A DNA stretch of 64,000 bases from Tragulus kanchil (Eukaryota; Chordata; Mammalia; Artiodactyla; Tragulidae). Of this stretch, positions 35,452-47,063 are shown piece by piece; position 1 is the stretch's first letter, and each line of letters starts with the position of its first letter. The stretch covers positions 255,313,330 through 255,377,329 of the forward strand of contig JAIOJX010000026.1 in assembly GCA_022376925.1 (NCBI GenBank), given 5' to 3'. The position numbers and the translations under genes are program-made. Below the pieces are notes generated by a model. The model was not told where the DNA came from. It worked only from the letters and a program-made list of their open reading frames with translations, and did not search any database.

Positions 35452-37021
35452 TTATAGGATTCCATATATATGTGCTAGTATACTGTACTTGTCTTTCTCT
35501 TTTGGACTTACTTCACTTTTTATGATAGCTTCTAGATCCAACCACCTCATTAGGACTGTTTCTTCTGCATTTCTTTTTATAGCTGAGTAGTATTCCATTG
35601 TATATATGTACCAGAGCTTCTGTATCCATTCATTCGCCGATGGGCATCTAGGTTGCTTCCATGTTCTAGCTATTGTATGGAGAGCTGCAATGAACATTGG
35701 GGTACAGGTACTTCTTTCAGTTTTGATTGCATCAGGGTATAAGCCTAAGAGTGGGATTGCTGGGTTGTATGGTGCTTCTATTTTTAGTTTTTAAAGAAAT
35801 CTGCATACTGTCTTCCATAGAGGCTGTATCAATTGACATTCCCATCAGCAATGCAAGAGGGTTCCCTTTTCTCCACACCCTCTCCAGCATTTGTTGTCTT
35901 TTCGATTTGTTGATGATGGCCATTCTGATGGGTGTGAGGTGATATCTCATTGTAGTTTCAATTTGCATTTCTCTAATAATAAGCAAGGTTGGGCATCGTT
36001 TCATGTGCTTTTTGGCCATCTGTATGTCCTCTTTGTAGAGGTGTCTGTTTAGGTCTTTTTCCCATTTTTTGATTGGGTTGTTCATTTTTCCGGTGCTGAG
36101 TTGTCTGAGTTGCTTGTAGATTTTGGAGATTAATTCTTTGTCTGTTGTTTCATTTGCTATGATTTTCTCCCATTCTGTGGGCTGTCTGTTCACCTTTTTT
36201 TGCAGTTTCTTTTGCTGTACAAAAGCTTTTAAGTTTCATTTGGTCCCACATGTTTATTTTTGTTTTTAGTTTCACCATTCTAGTAGATGGGTCATGGAAG
36301 ATCTTGCTTTGGTTTATGTCCTTGTGTGTTTTGCCTCTATTCTCCTCTAAGAGTTTTATGGTTTCTGGTGTTACATTTAGGTCTTTAATCCATTTTGAGC
36401 TTATCTTTGTGTATGGTGTCAGAGAATGTTCCAACTTCATTTTTTTGCATGTAGCTGTCCAATTTTCCCAGCACCATTTATTGAAGAGGCTGTCTTTGTC
36501 CCATTTTATATTTTCACCCCCTTTGTCAAAAATAAGGTACCCATAGGTACACGGGTTTATCTCTGGGTTCTCTATCGCGTTCCATGGATCTATATTTCTG
36601 TTTTTGTGCCAGTACCATACTGTCTTGATGACTGTTGCTTTGTAGTAGAGTCGGAAGTTAGGGAGCAGAGCCCTCCAGCTCCATTCTTCTTTCTCAGGAT
36701 TGCTTTGACTATTCGAGGTCTTTTGTGTTTCCATATGAACTGTGTTATTCTTTGGTCTAGTTCTGTGAAAAATGTCAATGGAAGTTGAATAGGTATTGCA
36801 TTGAATCTGTAGATGATATTTGGTAGTATGGTCATTTTCACAATATTGATTCTTCCGACCCAGGAACATGGAATATCTCTCCATCTGTTTAAGTGTTCTT
36901 TAATTTCTCTCAGTGTCTTGTAATTTTTGTGTACAGTTCTTTTGTTTCTTTGGGTAGGTATATTCCTAGATATTTTTTTCTTTTGGTTACAATATGATTG
37001 GAAGTGTTCCTTCCTGTGCAA
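35452..37021 (-). pseudogene. L1 ORF2, C-terminal region
   Basis: Frames at 36590-37021, 36150-36884, 35732-36193 and 35452-35697 read in series as the part of ORF2p after the reverse transcriptase core: [14 protein letters not shown] start, [99 protein letters not shown], then WIQKLWYIYTMEYYSAIKRN at the end. Frame changes occur near 36660 and 36180. This part binds RNA and supports target-primed reverse transcription in live elements. It is dead here. Confidence 0.85.
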
Positions 37022-39139
37022 TTTTTTGGAAGAATTTTAGAAGGACAAGCATTGGCTCTTCTTTAAATGTTTGGTAGAATTTGCCTGTGAAGCCATCTGG
37101 CCCTGGGCTTTTATTTTGGGGTAGATTTTTGATCACAAAGTCGATTTCTGAGCTTGTGATTGGGTTGTTCATAGTTTCTATTACTTCCTAGTTCAGTCTT
37201 GGGAGATTAATCTTCTCCAAAAACTATCCATTTCTTCCCGGTTGTCTAGTTTGTTGCCATAGAGTTGTTCATAATAGTCTCTTATAATCCTTTGGATTTC
37301 TGCATTATCTGTTGTAGTCTCTCCTTTTTCATTTTTGATTTTGTTGATCTGGTTCTTCTCTTTTTTTCTTGATGAGTCTGGCCAGTGGTTTGTCAATTTT
37401 ATTAACCTTATCGAAGAACCAGCTTTTTGTTTTATTTATCTTTACTATAGTTTCTTTCATTTCTTTCTCATTTATTTCTGCTCTAGTCTTTATGATTTCC
37501 CTTCTTCTGCTAACTTTGGGGTGTTTTTGTTCTTCTTTCTCCAGTTGTTTTAAGTGTAGGGCTAGGTCGTCTGTTTGAGATTTTCCTAGTTTCTTGAGGT
37601 AGGATTGAATTGCTATAAACTTCCCTCTTAGAACTGCTTTTGTGGGATCCCATAGGTTTTGCACTGTCGTGTGTTCATTGTTGTTTACTTCTAGGAATCT
37701 TTTTATTTCTCCTTTGATTTGCTCGATAATCAGTTGTTTTTTTAGGTATGTGTTGTTTAATCTCCATGTGTTTGGATTTTTAGCAGTTTTTTTCCTGCAG
37801 TTGATCTCTAGTCTCATTGCACTGTGGTCAGAAAAGATGGTTGATATAATTTCAGTTTTCTTGAATTGACTGAGGTTTGATTTGTGGCCCAAGATGTGGT
37901 CTATCCAGGAGAATGATCCATGAGCACTTGAGAAGAAAGTGTATTCTTCTGCTTTTGGATGGAAGGGCCTAAAGATATCCATGAGGTCCATCTCTTCTAG
38001 TGTGTCATTTAAGGCTTGTGTTTCTTCAGTAATTTGTGTACAGTTCTTTTGTTTCTTTGGGTAGGTATATTCCTAGATATTTTTTTCTTTTGGTTACAAT
38101 ATGATTGGAAGTGTTCCTTCCTGTGCAATTTTTTGGAAGAATTTTAGAAGGACAAGCATTGGCTCTTCTTTAAATGTTTGGTAGAATTTGCCTGTGAAGC
38201 CATCTGGCCCTGGGCTTTTATTTTGGGGTAGATTTTTGATCACAAAGTCGATTTCTGAGCTTGTGATTGGGTTGTTCATAGTTTCTATTACTTCCTAGTT
38301 CAGTCTTGGGAGATTAATCTTCTCCAAAAACTATCCATTTCTTCCCGGTTGTCTAGTTTGTTGCCATAGAGTTGTTCATAATAGTCTCTTATAATCCTTT
38401 GGATTTCTGCATTATCTGTTGTAGTCTCTCCTTTTTCATTTTTGATTTTGTTGATCTGGTTCTTCTCTTTTTTTCTTGATGAGTCTGGCCAGTGGTTTGT
38501 CAATTTTATTAACCTTATCGAAGAACCAGCTTTTTGTTTTATTTATCTTTACTATAGTTTCTTTCATTTCTTTCTCATTTATTTCTGCTCTAGTCTTTAT
38601 GATTTCCCTTCTTCTGCTAACTTTGGGGTGTTTTTGTTCTTCTTTCTCCAGTTGTTTTAAGTGTAGGGCTAGGTCGTCTGTTTGAGATTTTCCTAGTTTC
38701 TTGAGGTAGGATTGAATTGCTATAAAGTTCCCTCTTAGAACTGCTTTTGTGGGATCCCATAGGTTTTGCACTGTCGTGTGTTCATTGTTGTTTACTTCTA
38801 GGAATCTTTTTATTTCTCCTTTGATTTGCTCGATAATCAGTTGTTTTTTTAGGTATGTGTTGTTTAATCTCCATGTGTTTGGATTTTTAGCAGTTTTTTT
38901 CCTGCAGTTGATCTCTAGTCTCATTGCACTGTGGTCAGAAAAGATGGTTGATATAATTTCAGTTTTCTTGAATTGACTGAGGTTTGATTTGTGGCCCAAG
39001 ATGTGGTCTATCCAGGAGAATGATCCATGAGCACTTGAGAAGAAAGTGTATTCTTCTGCTTTTGGATGGAAGGGCCTAAAGATATCCATGAGGTCCATCT
39101 CTTCTAGTGTGTCATTTAAGGCTTGTGTTTCTTCAGTAA
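36926..39139. repeat. Direct duplication 13 (offset 1107 bp, no spacer)
   Basis: Bases 36926-38032 recur at 38033-39139, all inside L1 ORF2. The join uses AATTT as microhomology. The only difference noticed is C at 37620 against G at 38727, which changes RGKFIA to RGNFIA in the encoded peptide. The former matches the conserved L1 residue. Confidence 0.95.
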
Positions 39140-39617
39140 TTTTCTATTTTGATGATCTGTCCATTGGTGTGAGAGGAGTGTTAAAGTCTCCTACTATTAT
39201 TGTGTTATTGTCGATGTCTTCTTTTATGTCTGAAAGTGTTTGTCTTATGTATTGGGGTGCTCCTTTGTTGGGTGCATAGATATTTATGATTGTTATGTCT
39301 TCCTCTTGGATCGATCCTTTGATCATTATGCAGTGGCCTGCTTTGTCTCTTCTAATCTTCTTTATTTTGAGGTCTATTTTGTCTGATATAAGGATTGCTA
39401 CTCCAGCTTTCTTTTGATTTCCATTTGCATGGAATATCTTTTTCCATCCTCTCACTTTCATTCTATGAGTGTCTCTAGGTCTGAAGTGGGTTTCTTGTAA
39501 GCAACATATATATTGGTCTTGTTTTTGAATCCATTCAGCTAGTCTGTGTCTTTTGGCTGGAGCATTTAGTCCATTAACATTTAAAGTAATTATTGATACA
39601 AATGATCTTATTGTCAT
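36987..39617 (-). pseudogene. L1 ORF2, endonuclease and RT N-terminal part
   Basis: The frame at 39144-39617 is the start of the APE-like endonuclease (SIITLNVNGLNAPAKRHRLA, then CCLQETHF with the catalytic Glu, later YAPN and VGDFN). The frame at 38436-39098 continues with the SDHSAMRLEI block, [23 protein letters not shown] and ARLIKKKRE. Frames at 38300-38503 and 38094-38279 follow, the last with SPGPDGFTGKFYQ, the start of the RT domain. The 37.0-38.0 kb copy is a false duplicate. The sequence then jumps from EGTLP to the KYLGI region, so the RT core including FADD is missing. Confidence 0.88.
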
Positions 39618-39691
39618 CTTCTTAGACGTTATGATGACTTTGTTTTGTAGATCTTCTTATTCTCTTATACTTATTGTCTATATAAGTCCCT

Positions 39692-41723
39692 TTAACACTT
39701 GTTGTAAGGCTGGTTTGGTGTTACTAAATTCTTTAAATTTTGCTTATCTGTAAATCTTTTGATTTTCCCATCAATTTTGAATGAGATCCTTGCAGGGTAG
39801 AGGATTCTTGGTTGCAGATTATTCTGTTTCAGCACTTTAAATGTGTCTTGCCATTCCCTTCTGGCCTGCAGAGTTTCTGTTGAAAGATCAGCTATTATAC
39901 GTATGGGCTTTCCCTTGTATGTCACTAGTTGTTTTCCCTTGCTGCTTTGAGAATTCTGTCTTTGTGTTTAATTTGTGTTAGCTTCATTAATATGTGTCTT
40001 GGTGTGTTTCTTCTTGAGCTTATTCTATATGGTACTCTTTGCACTTCTTGGACTTGACTGACTTTTTTTTCCCATGTTGGGACATTTTCAACTATAATCT
40101 CTTCAAAAATTTTCTCGCATCCTTTTTTTTTTCTTCTTCTTCTGGAACCCCTATAATTTGAATATTGGTGCATTTGATATTATCCCAGAGGTCTCTGAGG
40201 CTATCCTCTGCTCTTTTCATTCTTTGAGCTTGATTCTGTTCTTCAGTAGTTACTTCCACCATTCTTTCTTCCAGCTCACTTGTCCAGTCTTCTGTCTCAG
40301 ATACTCTGCTTTTGTTTCCTTCTATAGTGTTTTTAAGTTCAGCAATTGGATTGTTTGTCTCTGGTGTTTTGTAAGTTCTTGTATTTCTTTATTCAGTGTG
40401 CTAGTTGTGTCTTGAAATTTCTCTAAAATTCTGTTTTCGGTGTTTTGGATCATCGTTACTATCATTCTTCTGAATTCACTGTCAGAAAGTTTGTCTAATT
40501 CCACTTCGTTTATTTGGATTTGTGTGTTTGTAGATTGTTCCTTCACTTGTGTGGTATTTCTCTGTCATTCATTAATTTTTTAACTAACTATGTTTGAAGT
40601 TTCCTTTTCTCAGACTTTGAGTTACATCTGTTGGTGTTTGTTGTTTGGATGAGGTGTCTTATTCTGGGCAATGCCAGGTTGGGTGATGTTAGGACTTGCA
40701 TGCAACTACTTGCCTTTGTTGGAGTTCTCGCTGTTTAATGCTCTCTAGTGTTAGGTGTTCTCTGGTATTGTAGGGTTTTGGAGTCAGTGCTCTCTCCCTA
40801 ATGCCCCTGGGCTTGTTGCCTGACCAGGGAATGAAGATTTCATGGCTGGTTTGTTATGGCGTTAAATGGTATTAAAACATATATATGCGAATGAGAAACA
40901 GAAGGTATATCTTTAACAAATGGCAATTGGCTTGAGATTTTTTCCCATCAATTTTGAATGAGATCCTTGCAGGGTAGAGGATTCTTGGTTGCAGATTATT
41001 CTGTTTCAGCACTTTAAATGTGTCTTGCCATTCCCTTCTGGCCTGCAGAGTTTCTGTTGAAAGATCAGCTATTATACGTATGGGCTTTCCCTTGTATGTC
41101 ACTAGTTGTTTTCCCTTGCTGCTTTGAGAATTCTGTCTTTGTGTTTAATTTGTGTTAGCTTCATTAATATGTGTCTTGGTGTGTTTCTTCTTGAGCTTAT
41201 TCTATATGGTACTCTTTGCACTTCTTGGACTTGACTGACTTTTTTTTCCCATGTTGGGACATTTTCAACTATAATCTCTTCAAAAATTTTCTCGCATCCT
41301 TTTTTTTTTCTTCTTCTTCTGGAACCCCTATAATTTGAATATTGGTGCATTTGATATTATCCCAGAGGTCTCTGAGGCTATCCTCTGCTCTTTTCATTCT
41401 TTGAGCTTGATTCTGTTCTTCAGTAGTTACTTCCACCATTCTTTCTTCCAGCTCACTTGTCCAGTCTTCTGTCTCAGATACTCTGCTTTTGTTTCCTTCT
41501 ATAGTGTTTTTAAGTTCAGCAATTGGATTGTTTGTCTCTGGTGTTTTGTAAGTTCTTGTATTTCTTTATTCAGTGTGCTAGTTGTGTCTTGAAATTTCTC
41601 TAAAATTCTGTTTTCGGTGTTTTGGATCATCGTTACTATCATTCTTCTGAATTCACTGTCAGAAAGTTTGTCTAATTCCACTTCGTTTATTTGGATTTGT
41701 GTGTTTGTAGATTGTTCCTTCAC
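39692..41723 (-). pseudogene. L1 ORF1 (RNA-binding chaperone), broken and partly duplicated
   Basis: The N-terminal coiled-coil part is at 40322-40546 and again at 41499-41723 (NEVELDKLSDSEFRRMIVTM, then NTENRILEKFQDTTSTLNKE). The RRM part is at 39925-40173 and 41102-41350 (NVPTWEKKVSQVQEVQRVPYR, NTPRHILMKLTQIKHKDRILKAAREN). The C-terminal domain is at 39692-39925 (YKGKPIRIIADLSTETLQARREW, then LQPRILYPARISFKIDGK). Frame changes separate the parts. In life ORF1p forms trimers that coat L1 RNA. Confidence 0.85.
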
Positions 41724-42105
41724 TTGTGTGGTATTTCTCTGTCATTCATTAATTTTTTAACTAACTATGTTTGAAGTTTCCTTTTCTCAGACTTTGAGTT
41801 ACATCTGTTGGTGTTTGTTGTTTGGATGAGGTGTCTTATTCTGGGCAATGCCAGGTTGGGTGATGTTAGGACTTGCATGCAACTACTTGCCTTTGTTGGA
41901 GTTCTCGCTGTTTAATGCTCTCTAGTGTTAGGTGTTCTCTGGTATTGTAGGGTTTTGGAGTCAGTGCTCTCTCCCTAATGCCCCTGGGCTTGTTGCCTGA
42001 CCAGGGAATGAAGATTTCATGGCTGGTTTGTTATGGCGTTAAATGGTATTAAAACATATATATGCGAATGAGAAACAGAAGGTATATCTTTAACAAATGG
42101 CAATT
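39763..42105. repeat. Direct duplication 14 (offset 1177 bp)
   Basis: Bases 39763-40928 recur at 40940-42105 with an 11-bp spacer (GGCTTGAGATT). The spacer resembles a contracted reading of the bases just left of copy 1 ('ctttt gattttccc'). The unit spans L1 ORF1 and part of the 5' UTR. No substitution was noticed. Confidence 0.95.
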
Positions 42106-43730
42106 AAAATATCATGCAAATACTATGTAGCATACTGAATTTTACATGTACAGCGATAACATAACCCAGACATTCCAACAAAAAATACAGTACAATATGT
42201 TAGCATGGCGAATAGATAAAACCAAGAATGATATCCACCAGTTAATAACCAAACTAACTAGAGCACGAATTGGACAATAATGCTAGAGCAGGGTCCCAGT
42301 TGGGGATAAGGCAATGAGGACAAAAGAGACTAATAAATATGATGGGGAAAGGGAAAAAGAGAAAGGGAGGATAGAAGAGAAATACAGAATAATAATGTCA
42401 AGTTAAATATACAGAGACAAAAATTTGTATGTCTTAGAGTTTAGTGCTGTAGGAAAAGAGCATCAGAGAAAGGAAAGAAATAGTTGTAGAGGAAGTAATA
42501 ATACATATAAAAATTTTAAAAATTAAAACAGAGATAAGTATATAGAAAAATATAGAAAAACAAAGCAAAAACAGTAAAAGCAAAGAAAACTCCCACAGAA
42601 CCATAAAACGCCAATGTGGAATCTGAAGTATATATCAAAATAAAATGTGTGGTTTAAAAGAAAAAAAATTGTGTAAGCTTGAATATATTCAGTCTTACTG
42701 TTACGATTGGTAGCTTCAATAGAGTCCAATGGAGGAAAGAAAAAAAAAAAAACAAAAACAGAGGGGGGAGTGCTGGGGGGATGAGGGGAAAAAAAGAAAG
42801 AAAAAAGAATAAAAAATAAAATAAAATAAATCCAGCAGTAAATCCAGCTGCAGTCAAAATGTGAAAATAGTGGATGTTTATTTTCTTCTGTCTCTTGCTG
42901 ACTATTTAGGAATTATCAGTCTTTTTCTTGACTCTGGCAGTGGTTGGATCTGAAGGTCTATTTTACTGTTTGTTTATTTCTGCCTATTCCAGAACTAAAA
43001 GGCCCACCCAGGCTGGCCCTGGGAGTTTCTTAATTATTAATCCAGGTACCTTTGTTGCTGGGTGGAGCTATATGCCCTCCCTGTAGTTTGACCTGCAGTC
43101 AAACTACAGTAGGGGTAATGGCATCATTCCCACACGCTCCATGAGAAGCACTTCTGCAGTGTCCCCGACCCTGCTGCAGGCCACCTTCTGCCCCAGCCAC
43201 CACAGAAGATGTCAGAATTCTCAGAGGTGAGTCTGGATCAGTCTCATGCGTGATTGCTATTCCCCTCTCCCAGATCTCGGTGCGCACAGTCTCCAGTTCT
43301 ACTCAGTGGTTCTATGATCGGGTTAATGATAACCTCCTACAAAGGGATTTGAGTGCCATCTTTCCGAGGACTGCTCAAGGGCACTTATAACTTAAGGGGA
43401 CACTTGGACCCTCTAAAGCAGGTCTGGCTTACTCCCTTGTGGGGGATCACTGGTCCTTTCCCCGGTCTTGATTTGCAACAGGCTTTGCGTATTTGGCCCA
43501 CCCAGCCTCTCTGGCGGGTATGAGGTTTGACTTTTAAAAATGTGATTGCATCCCTCCTATTGTCTTGGTGTGGAAGCTTATCCTTTGTTCTTCGATGTGG
43601 GGTATCTTTTTTGTGATCTGATCCAACCTCCTCCTGTCGATGGTTTTTCAGGAGCTTGTTGCAATTCAGGCGATTTTGCAGGAGAGATGAGTGTATGTCT
43701 TTCTATGCCGCCATCTTAGCTCCACCTCCT
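42106..43730 (-). mobile_element. 5' UTR of the long L1
   Basis: On the + strand this is an A-rich stretch (42106-42850, with purine runs such as 'gaaagggagg') followed by a GC-richer part (42860-43730) ending in the reverse complement of the L1 start. In live elements this region holds the internal promoter. The open frames in it (42523-42857, 43099-43287) have no recognisable product. Confidence 0.75.
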
Positions 43731-43759
43731 GTTTGTATTTTTATAAAAATATAAATGAG

Positions 43760-44324
43760 ACTGTATTTATTTATTTAGGTTGTAAGATATTTTTCTTGAA
43801 ATATAGTTGCTTTACAATGTTATATTAGTGTCAGTTATGTAGTATAGTGATTCATTGTTTTTATAGATTATACTTCTTTTAAAGTTATTACAGAATAGTG
43901 GGTACATTGCCCTGTGATGTATAATATACCTTTGTTGCTCATCTATTTTATACATTGCAGTTTGTATCTTCTTGATTCTCTACCCCTATCTTGCCTCTTT
44001 CCCTTCCTTCTCCTCACTGGTAATGACTAGTTGTCTTCTATATCTGTGAGTCTGTTTATCTTTTTTGTATATGTTCATTTGCTTTATATTTTAGATTCCA
44101 AGTATAAGTGAAAGTATACTATTTGTCTTTCTCTGTCTGATTTATTTTACTAAGCATAATACTCTCTAGGTCTACACATGGTGTTGCAATTGGCAGATTT
44201 TCATTCATTTTATGACTGAATAATATTTCATTGTATATACATACCACATATTCTTCATTCATCTGTTGATGGACACTTGGGTTGCTTTCATATCTTGGCT
44301 AGTATAAATAATGCTGCTAAAACA
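43760..44324 (-). mobile_element. Older L1, 3' UTR and ORF2 end
   Basis: Antisense L1 3' UTR: 'gaaatatagttgctttacaa', 'ttatgtagtatagtgattca', 'ttcatctgttgatggacact', 'gggttgctttcatatcttgg'. It differs from the younger family at 35 kb. At about 44324 it joins sense-oriented L1 ORF2, consistent with a 5' inversion. Confidence 0.75.
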
Positions 44325-45115
44325 ATCTTGAGAAGAAAGAATAAAAGAAGAATTGTCATGCTCCCTGATTTCAGACTATATTACAATGCTACAGAAATCA
44401 AAACAGCATGGTGGGCTTCCCTGGTGGTCCAGTGGGTAAGGACACTGCCTTGCAGGGCAAGGGGCGCCGGTTGGATCCCTGGCCTGAGAGATCCCACGTG
44501 CCGCACAGCGGCTGGACCTATGTGTCAAAAACCGAGCCGGAGCTCTGGGACGCATGCACCCGGAGCTGGTGCTCTGCAACAATGGAGGCTGCTGCGATGG
44601 GAGTCCCACACGGGCCGAAGAATAAAGATGGATGAAAATGGACAAATGAAAGACCAACAGAAGTGGCCTGCCTGCTCCCTTCCCTCCCCATCCCACCCCC
44701 CTCAAATAAATAAGTAAATAAATCTTAAAAAAAAAAAAAAAAGCAAAACAGCATGGTACTGGCACAAAAACAAACATGTAAATCAATGGAACAGAATAGA
44801 GAGCCCAGAAGTAGACCCATTGGCTTATCAATTATTAATAGTCTATGACAAAGGAGGGAAAAAACAGTTGGAGAAAGACAATCTCTTCTATAAGTGACAC
44901 TGGGAAAACTGGATAGCTTCATGAATGAGATTAGAACATTTCCTCACTCCATATAAAAAATGAACTCAAAATAGTTTAAAGACCTAAATCTAAGACTTCA
45001 AACAAGAAAACTCTTAGAAGAGAAGGTAGGCAGAACACTCTTTGACATAAATGGTAGCAATATTTTTTTGGATCTGTCTCCTAGGACAAAAGAAATAAAA
45101 GCAAATTTACCTAAT
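44325..45115 (+). mobile_element. Older L1, inverted ORF2 segment
   Basis: Sense L1 ORF2 begins 'acaatcttgagaagaaagaa' and continues 'ttcagactatattacaatgc', 'acaaacatgtaaatcaatgg' and 'agaaaactcttagaagagaa'. It is split by the SINE at 44414-44744. It is probably the inverted 5' half of the L1 at 43760-44324 (twin priming). Two independent insertions are the alternative. Confidence 0.7.
44414..44744 (+). mobile_element. CHR-like SINE in L1 ORF2
   Basis: Sense SINE from 'gggcttccctggtggtccag' to an A15-A16 tail. The body is CpG-rich ('aaccgagccggagctctggg'). It is flanked by perfect 13-bp repeats AAAACAGCATGGT at 44401-44413 and 44745-44757. The open frames on both strands here (44277-44831) are chance readings through SINE and L1. 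Confidence 0.9.
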
Positions 45116-45189
45116 TAAACATTAAGCAGAATTTTTGATAGATATTTCTTAGTTAAGGTTATGTATGTTGGTATCCATTTTTATTATAT

Positions 45190-45505
45190 GGTCATGTCTA
45201 TGAAGCTTGATGTCATGGTTTCTAGTCATTAAAATAAATGTGTTGTGTAAATCAGAATCATAGCAAGAAAGAGATTGTCACTCAAAAAGGGTGAGAAAAA
45301 AATTTAATCAAGTGACTGATTTAGATTGACATATACACACTACTATATATAAAATAGATAAAGCACAGGGAATTCTACTCAATACTCTGTAATGACCTAT
45401 ATGGGGAAAGAATCTAAAAAGAGTGGATATATGTATAACTGATTCACTTTTCTCTATGCCTGAAAGTAATACAACATTGTAAACCAATTATATTCCTAAA
45501 TATTT
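45190..45505 (+). mobile_element. L1 3' UTR fragment
   Basis: The end is typical: 'tatataaaatagataaagca', 'gggaattctactcaatactc', 'tgtataactgattcactttt' and 'acattgtaaaccaattatat'. The left part (45190-45320) is uncertain. It may be the tail of a + strand L1 distinct from the one at 43.8 kb. Confidence 0.6.
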
Positions 45506-47063
45506 TTTGAAGTGTAAGCAGAATAAAGGGTAATCAAATAGGGTTAGCGAAATCCTAGAAACCTTCAACAGCTGGAAACTGTCACTACTCCTAGGTGTAA
45601 AGGAGCAAGGCAGGGGAGCAGTTAATGCAAACCTGCAAGACCCATAGCTGTAGAAGTCACAGGACAAGAGCTTTGGTCTTTGATAAAGGATCACAGCCAT
45701 TGCCAAACTATGGTCCAACAAGGGATATGTTTCTCTGCTCGCAACTCTATAGTGCTTTGTCATTCTCTCTCATTGACTGAACTCAACAGGAAGCTGAAAG
45801 GCAAAGGATCCTGGTCATGCAGGCTGTAAAGACACAGAGCATGGTGAATAATAGTGGAAAGTAAATCTGTAAGGGTTAGTGGAGAACATATAGGACATCA
45901 TACTATCCTAATATCTAATATTTTTAAAAAAGGCAGAAAAAGTAGTTTGCATTCATAAAAAATGATAAATAGTTATAAGGAAGAGAGAATTTTGAATTGA
46001 AAATGGACTGCATTCTCTTCTGTTAATTCATTTTCAAATGGCATGAGAATTATCAAAAGGACATAAAAATTTTGAATTTTCCTGCCCACAGGATTACTGT
46101 TAGATTTTGGTTTTTAAAACTAGAAAAGTTTGTTTCATTGATGTGCTCAAGAGCCATCAGAAAAAGGGTTTTTTTATGCAAATTCATAGAGCTATTGGTA
46201 TTTTTAAACAATTCTAGAACAAGTTTCTCTGTGAATTTGTCTGTCCCAGGGCCATAGTCTATATCAATGTTTTTCGGATTGCAGGTCAGAAGCCATTTTT
46301 CCAGTCCTGAAATAAATGTAATGGATAGTGATTAGGCCTTCTAAATGAAATAACATACCCTTGAACAGAAAATATCAGAGTGTTTTGTTTTTAGTAAGAG
46401 GAAATGCTACTTTGTGAAACTTTTGTTTTGATTGCATATATATGAATATGTGATTGTGTTGGAGTATATATTTCTCACTATGAGCCATGTTCCCCCCACT
46501 TCACAACACTGTTCTGTGCTATTTGCTGGACTCAACCATCTTAAAAGTGTTTACCATACAATGTAGCAAGTGAATTGTATTGAAAAGGAATGTAATATAT
46601 TTATGTGTTGTCTCTAACATTGTGCTAACATTTATTCTACATGAGTAAATATTAAAACATATGGAAATTCGGGCACATGAATATATCTGGTTTTCAACCA
46701 GTTCTAAAGAGAATGACACTTCAAGATGAAGTGAAAATTTATCTTATTGCCCTATTTGAGATTACCACATAGGCAGGCACCCAGTGCCGTATGTCACTCT
46801 GCATTTCCCATCATCATACCTCGTGTTTACTGGCTCCTGGTAATAAGGGGGATGGGAAATACTCTGCTAAAAAGTCTTGAATAACATCAAAGTGATCTTT
46901 TGAACTACAGCCGAGGTAGAAAAATTTCAGCCAATGTATTAACATTAATCTGTATTTTGGGATTTTTCGGCTGAAAATATGGAAAATAGGGAGTATTTAA
47001 AGAGGATCATGTGAAACTACAAAATGAATCACTTACATTGAGTTATATTCATGTATATTCATG
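45506..47063. other. Intron, mostly unique, with unassigned old repeat pieces
   Basis: The 45770-45850 part ('ctcaacaggaagctgaaagg', 'gtaaagacacagagcatggt') and the 46255-46430 part ('tgtttttcggattgcaggtc', 'gaaaatatcagagtgttttg') look like old interspersed repeats whose names I cannot give. The 91-codon minus frame at 45488-45763 shows no known motif. No splice-flanked coding segment was seen. Confidence 0.4.

Larger units (their letters stand above)
35153..43730 (-). mobile_element. Long L1 LINE with both ends present, RT core deleted
   Basis: The 3' end is the T-run at 35151-35170 followed by the antisense 3' UTR. The 5' end is at about 43730, where the + strand reads GCCGCCATCTTAGCTCCACC, the reverse complement of a typical L1 5' UTR start. 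In between, in - orientation, are a 5' UTR (42106-43730), ORF1 (39690-41723) and ORF2 (35450-39617). Two false duplications add about 2.28 kb to its length. ORFs carry frameshifts and a deletion of the reverse transcriptase core, so it cannot move by itself. No target duplication was identified. Confidence 0.88.

Noticed and set aside
35452..39617. Long minus-strand ORFs of 100-244 codons as host genes
   Set aside because: They are consecutive pieces of L1 ORF2 (endonuclease, RT N-terminal and C-terminal parts), with frameshifts between them and L1 ends on both sides.
45488..45763. 91-codon minus-strand ORF
   Set aside because: No motif. It starts in L1 3' UTR-adjacent DNA and overlaps old repeat-like sequence.
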